From Methanococcoides methylutens (lineage in GTDB: Archaea; Halobacteriota; Methanosarcinia; Methanosarcinales; Methanosarcinaceae): a DNA stretch of 64,000 bases. The stretch spans positions 939,007 to 1,003,006 of the forward strand of contig NZ_JRHO01000014.1 in the NCBI RefSeq assembly GCF_000765475.1, given 5' to 3'. The notes beneath the pieces are model-generated. The model did not search any database. It was given only the letters and a program-made list of their open reading frames with translations, and was not told the DNA's origin. A program made the position numbers and the translations under genes. Positions 27,897 through 36,801 of this stretch are shown piece by piece. Each line of letters starts with the position of its first letter. The first letter of the stretch is position 1.

Positions 27897-28092
27897 GGGT
27901 TCAGTTGAGATTGGCAAAGTGAGTTGAACCCCGGAATTGCCTAAACGCAGAGTAAGGTTGGCTTTGAGGATACTTAAAGCTTATCTGATCCTGCCTTTTG
28001 GGACAAAACAAAAAGTGAAATGGTGAAAACAAATGCAACTGGTGGGGTGCAATGGCAACATGGGTGAGACCTTAATCACCCACTTCATTTTT
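27897..28092 (+). ncRNA. Candidate structured RNA with H-type pseudoknot and terminator-like hairpin
   Basis: About 195 nt with no ORF. TATA at about 27864-27876 predicts a start near 27897. The first 45 nt form an interleaved pair of helices: GGGTTCA (27897-27903) with TGAACCC (27925-27931), and GGCAA (27913-27917) with TTGCC (27937-27941), i.e. an H-type pseudoknot. A stem AAGG..AGGAT/ATCCT.CCTT follows near 27954-27997. A hairpin TGGGTGA (28061-28067)/TCACCCA (28076-28082) before a T run precedes the ATG at 28115. Either an independent sRNA or a cis-regulatory leader of the next gene. Family not recognised. Confidence 0.6.
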
Positions 28093-28114
28093 ACAGAACT
28101 TAAAGGGATAAAAA

Positions 28115-28732
28115 ATGAACAAAAAAGCAATTCTGCTTATACTTATTATAACTGCTGTTGGAGTATGGTTTATTCTTGACTTCATTACGATTGGCCCTGG
28201 TCTACCTCCTTCAGAAGCTATGCCAGATTGGTATGTCCCAAAATCAATCACTGATAGTAAACAAGAATGTACTCCGTTCTTTCCAAAAATCTCAAAGTAC
28301 TGCAGTTATGGGAATTATACACGAAGAACGATGTTAGTTGTATGGTACTTTGATGATGATAAAAAATTCCTGCAATCAGAGAATGAATTGAACGAATATT
28401 TGTCAGAACGTGGGAAAGTTTCCACTGTGCAATTAGATATAAGTGAAGAAATAGGTGAAGAAATCAAAAGACTTGAAAGTAAGAATACTTGGCGGCCAAC
28501 TCTGGGTCCAAAACGTTTCGATGCCACCAAATATGAAAGTGAAATTACATCCGGATATTTTTTGGTTTATAAAAAACCATTCCTTGAAAGCAGAGAAGAC
28601 CAGTTTATAGTTTACTATGGAACCAAAGGATCTGTTAATCTCTCAGAACAAACTCCAGCATTAAAAAAGCTGATTGCAAAGTCATATTATATGGCTAATG
28701 AAGATGGAACAGTAGAAGGTTTAAAAAGATGA
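28115..28732 (+). CDS. Hypothetical membrane-anchored/exported protein
   Basis: 205 residues. One N-terminal hydrophobic helix (about 4-24) acts as anchor or signal; the rest is extracytoplasmic, with two cysteines around CTPFFPKISKYC that could form a disulfide. No recognised domain. ATG 28115 follows GGGAT and sits just after the structured RNA candidate, which could control it. A clear hairpin plus T-run terminator follows the gene. Confidence 0.65.
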   Translation: MNKKAILLILIITAVGVWFILDFITIGPGLPPSEAMPDWYVPKSITDSKQECTPFFPKISKYCSYGNYTRRTMLVVWYFDDDKKFLQSENELNEYLSERGKVSTVQLDISEEIGEEIKRLESKNTWRPTLGPKRFDATKYESEITSGYFLVYKKPFLESREDQFIVYYGTKGSVNLSEQTPALKKLIAKSYYMANEDGTVEGLKR

Positions 28733-28774
28733 TTGGAAAGCTACTGAGATAAATGAAAATTGAATAGTATCCAG

Positions 28775-28804
28775 AAGGTGGTTCAATCCACCTTTTTATT
28801 TTTT
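28775..28804 (+). terminator. Hairpin terminator after 28115-28732
   Basis: AAGGTGG (28775-28781) and CCACCTT (28788-28794) form a 7-bp stem with a 6-nt loop, followed by a T-rich tract. Confidence 0.75.
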
Positions 28805-28817
28805 CAGAGGTAATGTT

Positions 28818-29690
28818 ATGAAACAGATAACGTCTCTTCTTATCATTTTTCTCCTTTTTTCATGTTTACTCACTCCGGCAGTTGCAATGCCCCCTCCCCC
28901 GGGAAACGACAGGTTTGGTCAATTCTTTCTACGCCACCTGAATATGAAGCAAAATCCCGAGATAATGGATTTCATAAATACCTAGGGGCTTAAGGACTTT
29001 CAGGAAGTTCACATCAACAGGACCCATACATACGTGTATCTTATTCCCAAAGAAAACTGCTCAAAAAAGATGGTATTTTTTGACCGGTCAGGTGAGGAGA
29101 TTCTATGGGCCAGGGTAATAGATATGAATGAGACGATCCCCTTTGAACCTCCAGGTCCACTGGATGATTTTTTCGCCGCTTATCCTGAGGCTGAAAAGAA
29201 TGACACGATAATCTCCTTTATCAACTCCTATGATCCGAGGAAATGGAAAGAAGTATCTACAGACCTGAACCGGACTTCTTCACTGGTTTATCTGGTAGCC
29301 GACAGGGATGTTTTCAGGGAACTTATGTTCATGGAACAAAAAGGCAATATCAGCTGGGTGAAGACATTCAATGAATTGCAGGTAGCTGTGGATAAGGAGC
29401 AGGCGCTCCGGATAGCTGCAAAGGAGATGAACTCGTCGGTATCTCCAGTGGATGTTCATATCGTTTTCCGGGATTCACAGCCTTTCTGGGTTGTGACCTA
29501 CATAACGGGCCCTGCTGCCACTACATTTTATATCGATACCGGAAACGGTAAAGTATACTATTACCTGATGGATGCAGGGGTTGACGGATCCGGGGAACCT
29601 TCGTATAACGTCCCCGGTTTTGGCGGAATGCTTACTTTGGTTGCATTTGCAGTGTCTTTGAGGATGACCAGGAAGACAGGTGGGAAATGA
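28818..29690 (+). CDS. Exported PGF-CTERM surface protein with in-frame UAG (possible pyrrolysine)
   Basis: 290 codons if UAG at 28983-28985 (codon 56) is read through. AGAGGT precedes ATG 28818, a signal peptide covers residues 1-23 (cleavage near AVA-MP), and the same frame continues past the UAG for 235 codons. The mature part contains a PepSY-like strand pattern (FVVTYITG-like region and YIDTGNGKVYYY). The C-terminus NVPGFGGMLTLVAFAVSLRM followed by basic residues fits a PGF-CTERM tail processed by archaeosortase. The downstream fragment alone would lack the signal peptide, arguing that the UAG is decoded. A decayed gene is the alternative. Confidence 0.7.
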
Positions 29691-30185
29691 ATGAAAATAA
29701 AGATCAGGCTTTTACTATTCTTAATACTCACAATAGTTTTCCTGTTGTTCCTTTATTATGTGATACCTGTTGAGGTGGAAGGCGTGGTTGAACACAAAGC
29801 AATCAACGGCAGGATGAGTGGAAATAATGTAGCTGGAATTTTGGATAACATGCAACATCCGGAAAGACCATGGATACTTGTAGAAGACAAAGACTTTGAG
29901 CAGTTTTTCTCTCCTGAGGATAAGGATGTCTTCATTAATGATTCAATGCATGAACGGATGGATGGGAAATATGTCAGCGTTGACTACATTGTTGCCATAC
30001 AGGTGACTTCTGAAGATCCTGTCAATAATGTAAGAAAAGGGCAAACTCTTGCTTACTATGCCAGCAGGGAGGATTTCAATAAGGCAAAAATAGGAGATAC
30101 TGTAAGATACAGGGTTTCAAGGCTTGAAGACGGTAGAATTGGAGAAATACTGGAATTGTCCAACCGAAGCCAGACATTTGTATGA
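29691..30185 (+). CDS. Hypothetical exported protein
   Basis: 164 residues. Starts with the ATG directly after the preceding stop, so it is co-transcribed with the PGF-CTERM gene. One N-terminal hydrophobic helix (about 7-26), then a soluble beta-rich domain (VEVEGVVEHKAI..., KIGDTVRYRVSRLEDGRIGEILEL) suggesting an OB or barrel fold outside the membrane. Family not recognised. Confidence 0.65.
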   Translation: MKIKIRLLLFLILTIVFLLFLYYVIPVEVEGVVEHKAINGRMSGNNVAGILDNMQHPERPWILVEDKDFEQFFSPEDKDVFINDSMHERMDGKYVSVDYIVAIQVTSEDPVNNVRKGQTLAYYASREDFNKAKIGDTVRYRVSRLEDGRIGEILELSNRSQTFV

Positions 30186-30336
30186 TGGTTTTGATTCGCA
30201 GGATTAACTAAAAAATGCATAATAAGAGCCATTTATGTCATGCTTTGAAAATAATTCATGATCTCCCGGTTGATGCGAGTGACAACAGGTATCCTCTCGA
30301 AAAGCGTTTTATAAAAAAGGAGTTGATTACTCCATA

Positions 30337-30744
30337 ATGAAGATACGGATCGAAACTCCCAAGTTCAGCTTTTTCAAGTATCAGAAAGTGGATGAAGGGT
30401 ACGAAAGAGTCCTTTTTTCCCCGATACCCACAATATTCAACTATGGTTTCATTGAGGAAACCCTGGGAGACGACGGGATGGAGGAGGATGCTATTGTACT
30501 GGGACCCCGGCTTGCTCAGGGAACCCTTGTAAACCTAACCAGTCCCGGCGGAGTGGTTAGGTTTGTGGATGACTCGGTTCAGGACGATAAAAAAGTGTTC
30601 TATCTCGGGGACAGGTATTCTGAAAGGCTGTTCGGATTATATTTCAGGATGTATGCACTGTTCAAGCGTTTTCGTTATCTGGCATTTGAAAGAAGAATTG
30701 CGGAATGCAGGTTCGAAGGCATTGAACTATTCGAGGAAAACTGA
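30337..30744 (+). CDS. Inorganic-pyrophosphatase-like protein
   Basis: 135 residues. The block FFKYQKVDEGYERVLFSPIP, NYGFIEETLGDDGMEEDAIVLG and VVRFVDDSVQDDKKVF follows the order of soluble family I pyrophosphatases, including an acidic GDDG..EDA loop where that family has its metal-binding Asp motif. It is shorter than canonical enzymes (about 170 residues) and its C-terminus differs, so activity is uncertain. GGAG-TTGATTA-CTCC just before the ATG could form a small hairpin hiding the ribosome site. Confidence 0.6.
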   Translation: MKIRIETPKFSFFKYQKVDEGYERVLFSPIPTIFNYGFIEETLGDDGMEEDAIVLGPRLAQGTLVNLTSPGGVVRFVDDSVQDDKKVFYLGDRYSERLFGLYFRMYALFKRFRYLAFERRIAECRFEGIELFEEN

Positions 30745-30874
30745 GAATCGGTCAGTATATAGATCAGTGTAACTGCAAACTAAATTGATAACTTAAATCC
30801 AAATCTGTTCTACAAAAAAAGAGATAAGGAAAGTGATGTTCTTTCCCGAAGAAATTCCTTTGATATTTCTTATC

Positions 30875-31909
30875 TTAAAAAATGTCGATGGTCTGTATGT
30901 TCTTGACCTTATTGCTGAAAGGTATGCCTTCCTGCTCCAGATGCTCTTTTATCGTACCCTCAACGATCTTCACAAGCTCTTCCTTTTCCACATTTGTAAC
31001 TGCTGATAGGAACTTCACGCTGCAGTCCTTGCCTTTTGTTTCAAAGAACTCGATGTTAGGTATGCTCTCGGAAGATGTGATACTTGCCTTCATGAGGGTT
31101 CCGGGGTATTCCAGAGCCATTTTGATGTGACCTACGAAATCCGGATTGAGCTTTTTGACCTGCTCGCTGATGGAAGTAAGGACATCGGTTGCATACTTTT
31201 CTGCCTTTTGTTCTTCCAGTTTGCAGTCCTTGATGGTAAGCTCGCCGGAATAGGAGCTGACCTCGGAGGCCTCGATGGAGTTGATGGCTTTCCTTGTTTC
31301 CCTTTCCTTGCTTTTGCCTGCCAGCAGGTCGATGAGCTTCTGGAATTTCTCATCGGCTTCCTTTGCGGAGAACTCAATGACCTCTGCTTCAGGATTGATC
31401 TCCTCCAGGAAATTTCTGACCTCTGCGACCTTTTCATCCTCTGCGATATCGACCTTGTTGATACAGAGGATCTCAGCATCTTCTATCTGTGTCAGAATGA
31501 ACTTTGGTGTCTGCTTTATCTCGGTGTTGAATCTTGTTCCGTCAATAATGTTAACGATAGGTGAAAAGCTCAGGTCATCTATCTTCATAAGACCTATGTC
31601 TTCTTTGATCTGCCTTGGGAAGGCAATACCTGTAGGTTCGATAATAATAACGTCAGGGTGGAAGTCATCTGAAAGTTTGGAAAGGGTGTATTCCATGCTG
31701 ATCTTGAGAGTACAGCAGATACATCCGCTCGTAAGTTCTTCGGTGACGATCCCGGTGCTTGAAAGTGTGTCACCGTCAAGTCCGATCTCACCGATCTCGT
31801 TCACAATTATCGCGATCTTGTGGCCTGTTTCACTCAAATGCTTACCGAGCCTTAACAATGTAGTGGTCTTGCCGCTTCCGAGAAAGCCGCCTATGATCAT
31901 TATTTTCAA
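30875..31909 (-). CDS. CobW-family GTP-dependent metallochaperone
   Basis: 344 residues. P-loop GGFLGSGKTT at residues 7-16, the family's metal-binding CxCC within SGCICCTL, IEPTGIAFP, and guanine-specificity NKVD (CINKVDIAED). The C-terminal part lacks the usual His-rich stretch. The TTG at 31909 is favoured by GGTGAG; ATG 31900 is possible. CobW proteins deliver zinc or cobalt to enzymes. The divergent neighbour is a zinc- and corrinoid-linked methionine synthase, a plausible client. Confidence 0.9.
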   Translation of the reverse strand: MKIMIIGGFLGSGKTTTLLRLGKHLSETGHKIAIIVNEIGEIGLDGDTLSSTGIVTEELTSGCICCTLKISMEYTLSKLSDDFHPDVIIIEPTGIAFPRQIKEDIGLMKIDDLSFSPIVNIIDGTRFNTEIKQTPKFILTQIEDAEILCINKVDIAEDEKVAEVRNFLEEINPEAEVIEFSAKEADEKFQKLIDLLAGKSKERETRKAINSIEASEVSSYSGELTIKDCKLEEQKAEKYATDVLTSISEQVKKLNPDFVGHIKMALEYPGTLMKASITSSESIPNIEFFETKGKDCSVKFLSAVTNVEKEELVKIVEGTIKEHLEQEGIPFSNKVKNIQTIDIF

Positions 31910-32124
31910 TTATCTCACCAGTGGTAGAATGATATTATTTAAGAAAATTAATTTCTTTTAAGCTTCTTTTCAACTTGGAAGTCTTTACTTATAAAACTTG
32001 CAGGTTAATATCTGGATGGATATTTGCGGTCTGATATGTGTGATCTGATGTTTGTCCCATTTTCCGGTCTCCAGAAGAAAATAATTCGCTAACATTATAA
32101 ATGATACTCGCACATACGGTAGTT

Positions 32125-33153
32125 ATGAGCGAGCTGATCTTTGACGACATTGGAAGTTATCCGCTACCGGAAGGCGTAACAAAGGAGTGGATGGAAAGCG
32201 CATTTTCGAAAAGGGACAGTGATGAGAAGCTTTTTTCTGTCATACGTTCAGCCTTTAGCCAGAAGCTTGACGCCGGTGTGGGAGTAGCTACATATCCCCA
32301 GTTCCAGGACATGAACCAGCAGTTCCTGTCAATTATCAATGATCCGGAATGTGTGGAAGAGCCTTTCAAGGTCAAAGAAGACAGCGCACGTATCCTTGAG
32401 CTTGATGTTATAGAAGAAGCTGCTGCAGAGTACAGGGATAAGACCGGTGAAAGACCGGATGTCCGCATCTGTGTGACCGGTCCGCTTGAACTTTATCTCA
32501 AGGACTTCGGGGGAACACAGTACACCGACATCCTGAACCTGTTGGCAGTAAGTATCGACCGTTTCATAAGCAATTCCATCAAGTCCGCAAAGAACTTCAA
32601 CATCAGGACTGTTTCCATCGATGAGCCAAGTATCGGTATCAACCCCCAGATAATGTTCGAGGATACCGAACTGGTGGAAGCACTGAGCACTGCCACTTCC
32701 TATGCAGGCAAACAGGATGTTGATGTGGAGATCCATCTGCACTCCCCGCTTCATTACAGGATAGCTTGTGATACACCGAGTATCAATGTAATAGGAGTGG
32801 AGTCTGCAGCAAATCCTTCCTATCTCGATCTCATCGACAGGAAGGTCCTGGAAGATACCGATTCTTTCCTGCGTGTGGGTGTTGCAAGGACCGATATCTT
32901 TAACCTTGCATCTGTGCTCAACGAGAAGTACAACACCAATGTCTGGAAGGACACCCAGTATCTGCCGGAGATAGTAACGGAAATGGAAACTCCGGATGTT
33001 ATCTCAAAGCGCCTTGAAAAAGCAGATTCCATATTCGGAGATCGCATTAAGTATGTTGGCCCCGATTGTGGTCTTGGTTCCTGGCCGACACAGGAGATCG
33101 CAGGACAATTGCTCAGGAATGTTGCTAAGGGAATCGCCAAGTTCTCTAAATAA
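32125..33153 (+). CDS. Core-MetE folate-independent methionine synthase (methylcobamide:homocysteine methyltransferase family)
   Basis: 342 residues, a single TIM barrel equal to the C-terminal half of MetE. The zinc site is recognisable: HLHSP where MetE has H-x-C, a glutamate in VIGVESAANPS, and a cysteine in YVGPDCGLGSWP. GSYPLP at the N-terminus binds the substrate. Archaeal members lacking the folate domain are thought to take methyl groups from corrinoid proteins; which subfamily (MesA-D) this is cannot be decided here. ATG 32125 is used. Divergent from the CobW gene, sharing a roughly 215-bp promoter interval. Confidence 0.82.
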   Translation: MSELIFDDIGSYPLPEGVTKEWMESAFSKRDSDEKLFSVIRSAFSQKLDAGVGVATYPQFQDMNQQFLSIINDPECVEEPFKVKEDSARILELDVIEEAAAEYRDKTGERPDVRICVTGPLELYLKDFGGTQYTDILNLLAVSIDRFISNSIKSAKNFNIRTVSIDEPSIGINPQIMFEDTELVEALSTATSYAGKQDVDVEIHLHSPLHYRIACDTPSINVIGVESAANPSYLDLIDRKVLEDTDSFLRVGVARTDIFNLASVLNEKYNTNVWKDTQYLPEIVTEMETPDVISKRLEKADSIFGDRIKYVGPDCGLGSWPTQEIAGQLLRNVAKGIAKFSK

Positions 33154-33188
33154 GACAATTCAGGTTCCTAAAAGGACAATTTTTGAGA

Positions 33189-34259
33189 TCATATCAGGAG
33201 ATTGCTGATCAACAGACCCATGAGGTCGATCACATTTCCTGCTATTTTTGGTGTTAACTGTATTTCTATATATGCAGCAACAAGGAGCATAAAGATCGCA
33301 ATTGAGAATATTCTCCACAGATATCCGGATCTCAGATAAGATTCCGTGATATTCTCGATCCTTCTAATGTCTTCTTTTAGGTCCTCTTCTTTCTCAGCTT
33401 CGAATAAACGCCCTTCTGTAATCTCTTCTGAATGTACTCTTGCAAACCTGTATGCAATAGATGTTGCTATGAAAATTGCCGGCAGTTCAATTATTCCATG
33501 AGGGAGTATTGAAGCAAAGTAATATATGAAGGCAAAGTCAGCCCCTACAAGAATACCACCAAATCCTAATGTTTGACTTCCCCACAGTATTCCATTGAAC
33601 ACAAAAAATGCAAGTACTGTTCCTGCTATAAAAGAATTAAGGAATAATGTCAACACAGGAAATATGAGTGGGAGTACTGATGCGATTGCTCTGTAATCCT
33701 CGCCGGTGTAACCACAATGTTTCCAGATGGAATTTGGGCTGTCATTTTTCTCATCCAGACCATTTTTCTTTATATCAGGATAGATGTGCAGGGCGACCTT
33801 CTGTACAAATGAAAAAAAGGGTGAAGATAATTTTTCCATATTACAGGAAATCATAGAATAGAACGGGTGCCTTGACCGCAACAGTAACTCTTTGAAAACT
33901 ATTCTGTGACTGTATGTTATGGCTGCGGCACCTATAGATGTGACAAATATTGCTATTATATTGAAGAAAAAAACAGAATATAGCGGACCGATATATCTGG
34001 CACCGAAGTCCACTTTTGAAGTAGCGGCATCTGAGGTTGAAATAATTGCCTCGTTGACGACATCAACTTCTGAAGTAGCAGCCTGTGCAGTTGAGATCAG
34101 GACAGCATTTACAAATTCAGGTTGTGAAAACAAGAAAGCAACTGTGTAAATAGAGATGCTGAATACAAAGGACAGTATCGTAAATAGTGTGAATAGTTTC
34201 ACTGACCATATTACATCTGTCCGTTTTATTTTGAATTGGCTGCTCTCTTTATTTCTCAT
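33189..34259 (-). CDS. SpoIIM-superfamily integral membrane protein
   Basis: 356 residues. Six or so membrane helices. The family hallmark LPHGIIELPAIFIA lies near residue 260, followed by a helix and a cytoplasmic acidic stretch (EAEKEEDLKEDIRR) before the last membrane helix. The extracytoplasmic loop after helix 1 contains a repeated SEVDVVNEAIIST / SKVDF segment. Archaeal members are of unknown function; bacterial SpoIIM acts in engulfment. Convergent with metE. Confidence 0.85.
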   Translation of the reverse strand: MRNKESSQFKIKRTDVIWSVKLFTLFTILSFVFSISIYTVAFLFSQPEFVNAVLISTAQAATSEVDVVNEAIISTSDAATSKVDFGARYIGPLYSVFFFNIIAIFVTSIGAAAITYSHRIVFKELLLRSRHPFYSMISCNMEKLSSPFFSFVQKVALHIYPDIKKNGLDEKNDSPNSIWKHCGYTGEDYRAIASVLPLIFPVLTLFLNSFIAGTVLAFFVFNGILWGSQTLGFGGILVGADFAFIYYFASILPHGIIELPAIFIATSIAYRFARVHSEEITEGRLFEAEKEEDLKEDIRRIENITESYLRSGYLWRIFSIAIFMLLVAAYIEIQLTPKIAGNVIDLMGLLISNLLI

Positions 34260-34433
34260 TTTCGTTTGTTTATTAGTTATGTTTATCAGGATTTCACTTA
34301 ACTTTAACTGTTTTAAATTTCATGATCTCTGGCTAATAAATATAAAATTTAAGACTTCATCGATGACTTAAAATATATCTCCATACAAATATATCTAAAA
34401 GATTCATGGTTCGGTACTAAAAAGAGGTTTAAT

Positions 34434-35177
34434 ATGAGGATACAATCTGGAATTGAAGGTTTCGATGAACTTGTTCAGGGTGGACTTGTTCCGGAACGTG
34501 TTTATCTTTTAAGTGGTCCCCCGGGAAGTGGAAAAACTACTTTTGGCATGCAGTTCCTTGCGCAAGGTGCTACTTTTGGGGAAGTTGGTCTCTACGTTAG
34601 CCTTCTTGAAAGTCCCCAGAACATCATCAATGACATGTCTAATTACTCGTTGAACGTGGTGACCTTAATAAAGATGAAGAAGCTTCTTTTTGCAGATCTA
34701 GGTCCCAGAATGGAATATGGTTATATGGATGATCTTCATGAGGTCATAAGTTCAGATTATGATGTAAGTCATTCATCTGTAGAAGGCGAAGCTCCGTCCC
34801 CTGCAATGGTATTCAAGGAGATATCTGCATATGTTCAGGAATACAATGTAAAAAGGCTTGTTATAGACTCTGTATCTGCTATCCGTTTTACCACAAAGGA
34901 CCGCATTTCAGAAGAAAAAGAGATGGGTAGGTTCATCAGGAATCTGAAACAGCTTGGATGCACTACTATACTTCTCTCTGAGATGACAGACCCGAATGCA
35001 TATTCAACAGAACAATTCGCATCACATGGGGTAATGTTCCTTCATAACTTCCTCTATGGTAAGAAGATGACCCGTGCATTGCAGATCATAAAGATGCGTG
35101 GAACAAAACATGATTGTAATATGATGGGACTTGAGTTCACTGAGAAAGGTCTGAAAGTATCTTCCTACCTTGAATAA
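34434..35177 (+). CDS. KaiC/RadA-like RecA-superfamily ATPase
   Basis: 247 residues. Single KaiC domain: GIEGFDELVQGGLVPERVYLLSG-type start, Walker A GPPGSGKTT at residues 28-36, a glutamate near LLES, Walker B RLVIDSVSAI and a late arginine-rich ALQIIKMRGTKHD. Such single-domain proteins act as archaeal signalling ATPases. It overlaps or abuts the next gene, suggesting that the two products work together. Confidence 0.88.
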   Translation: MRIQSGIEGFDELVQGGLVPERVYLLSGPPGSGKTTFGMQFLAQGATFGEVGLYVSLLESPQNIINDMSNYSLNVVTLIKMKKLLFADLGPRMEYGYMDDLHEVISSDYDVSHSSVEGEAPSPAMVFKEISAYVQEYNVKRLVIDSVSAIRFTTKDRISEEKEMGRFIRNLKQLGCTTILLSEMTDPNAYSTEQFASHGVMFLHNFLYGKKMTRALQIIKMRGTKHDCNMMGLEFTEKGLKVSSYLE

Positions 35178-35190
35178 TGGTAGTGTGGAA

Positions 35191-35682
35191 ATGGATCTGT
35201 TCAAGAAGAATAAAGACAAGCCTACTCTTGCTGAAATGAAAAGGGTAGAAATTGAAAAGAAGGCTTTTGAACTTGGTTTAGAAGTAGGTTACCATAAGCA
35301 CTCGGAGATCGGCTGGGTCAAAGAGAATATTGTGAAGCTGGAAACCCTTGCTAACAGTCTCGGTCTTGGTGACATTGTTTCTGAAAAGTATATTCAGGGC
35401 AAAGGCGAAGGTGGTCTTGCGAGGGAAAAGGGACTTAATATCGGTTCTGTGACATCTGCACTAAAAAAAGAAGAAGGCTACTCTTCGGCAGACGAACCAG
35501 CTTTCAAGAAGCCAGAAGAAAAGACTCCCGAGGGATACAAGGATTATGCAGGAAATGATGCTATATTTGCTCCTGTGGACCGCCCGGAACTTCTCACTAG
35601 CCCCTCATGTATTTCTCTTACCAAAGCTGTTGAACGCCCTGCAAATCTTGATGGGTTCAAACCATTAATGCCAAAGAAATAA
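35191..35682 (+). CDS. Hypothetical protein coupled to the KaiC-like ATPase
   Basis: 163 residues from ATG 35191. The N-terminal 90 residues are helical and charged (EMKRVEIEKKAFELGLEVGYHKHSE). The C-terminal half is proline-rich and probably disordered, ending KPLMPKK. It starts 13 nt after the KaiC-like stop. I recognise no family; the tight link suggests an adaptor or partner of that ATPase. Confidence 0.7.
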   Translation: MDLFKKNKDKPTLAEMKRVEIEKKAFELGLEVGYHKHSEIGWVKENIVKLETLANSLGLGDIVSEKYIQGKGEGGLAREKGLNIGSVTSALKKEEGYSSADEPAFKKPEEKTPEGYKDYAGNDAIFAPVDRPELLTSPSCISLTKAVERPANLDGFKPLMPKK

Positions 35683-35706
35683 ATATAAAATGTGGGATAT
35701 TGGGCT

Positions 35707-36744
35707 TTAAGCCTTGTAACCATATCCCGCAAATCTCTGTTTATCATCCAGATTGCAGATCACAAATCTGTCTGATTCATTATAAGCCAGCAACTTCGAT
35801 CCTAATAGTGTTACAATACATTCAGCGTCTGTTGTTGTTCTCTCAACTTCTTCACCGTTTACAACTATCTTTTCCACTCTCATCGGGGATGACTGAAGGC
35901 CGACGAATATATGTGGAACATCTCCGATCGCAAAGCCCTTTGAGAATGGTGAGAACTTACATTTGAGTGTAAGGTCTTCAGTTACATCTTCTTTTTCCGA
36001 GAGTATGAAACCTCTCTCGACATCCTTTGATTGGACGTTCTTAAGCGCAAGTCCGACCCGGGCACCTGCGGGTGCGCTTTTTGCATCCACATCATGCAGC
36101 TGTATCGAGCGGACCTCGATGGTCTTGTCTGTTGGGAAAGCTACAAGTTTATCCTTTGCTTTCAGGGTGCCCTGCATCACAATTCCAAGTACCACACAAC
36201 CAATGCCTGTTACATTGAAGGACTGGTCGATAACAACACGTGTTGGGAGGTCATTCAGTTCCTCCTGCTCCTGTGCAACTACATCCCCCATATCGAATAT
36301 CATTTCCTTCAATTCTTCCATTCCTTCGAATGAGGTTGTGGAAATTGAGATATATTCCCAGTTCTCAAGAGAGGTACCTGTTGTCACTTTTTTAAGTTTC
36401 TCTTTCAGTTCATCTAGTGCAAAGGGGTAGCTAGTGTCTGCTTTTGTAAGGACGATGATACCATGCTTGTATCCCAGGAGGTCAAGTGCAATGATACATT
36501 CTCCTGTATGTGCATCAAGACCTTCAGGAGGTACGCACAAAAGGACAATGTCCGAAAGATTGAAGGCGGTCACCATAGGTTTGATGGAAGTTGGATAACC
36601 GACTGCATCTATGGTCGTCAGGACCTTGTCGTTCTTGGAAAAATCGTACATCGTAATGTCTGCTGTGTTTCCTTTTTTCCCAAGTTTTGAAGCAAGGGTG
36701 GTTTTGCCGCTTTTTTCGCTTCCGATAATAGTTATTTTTGTCAT
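35707..36744 (-). CDS. EF-Tu/SelB-like translational GTPase paralogue
   Basis: 345 residues: G domain (1-165) then two EF-Tu-like barrels. P-loop GSEKSGKTT (residues 8-16). The G3 region reads DAVGYP rather than DxxGH, so the catalytic histidine is Tyr. G4 is TKAD instead of NKxD. The remaining barrels (GIGCVVLGIVMQGTL, GARVGLALKNV, RGFILS) are clearly of the EF-Tu/SelB group. Methanosarcina-type genomes carry such a SelB relative without selenocysteine; its role is unknown. It lies directly downstream of the UAG-containing RNA ligase gene. Confidence 0.82.
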   Translation of the reverse strand: MTKITIIGSEKSGKTTLASKLGKKGNTADITMYDFSKNDKVLTTIDAVGYPTSIKPMVTAFNLSDIVLLCVPPEGLDAHTGECIIALDLLGYKHGIIVLTKADTSYPFALDELKEKLKKVTTGTSLENWEYISISTTSFEGMEELKEMIFDMGDVVAQEQEELNDLPTRVVIDQSFNVTGIGCVVLGIVMQGTLKAKDKLVAFPTDKTIEVRSIQLHDVDAKSAPAGARVGLALKNVQSKDVERGFILSEKEDVTEDLTLKCKFSPFSKGFAIGDVPHIFVGLQSSPMRVEKIVVNGEEVERTTTDAECIVTLLGSKLLAYNESDRFVICNLDDKQRFAGYGYKA

Positions 36745-36801
36745 ATATGATCACACTTTTAGTGTACAGAAATACCTTTTGTCATATATGCTTTTTTGAG
36801 A

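Noticed and set aside
27897..28092. Identification of the structured RNA as RNase P, SRP RNA, TPP or cobalamin riboswitch
   Set aside because: Short matches (for example GGGGTGCAA) occur, but the defining conserved blocks and overall size of those RNAs are missing.
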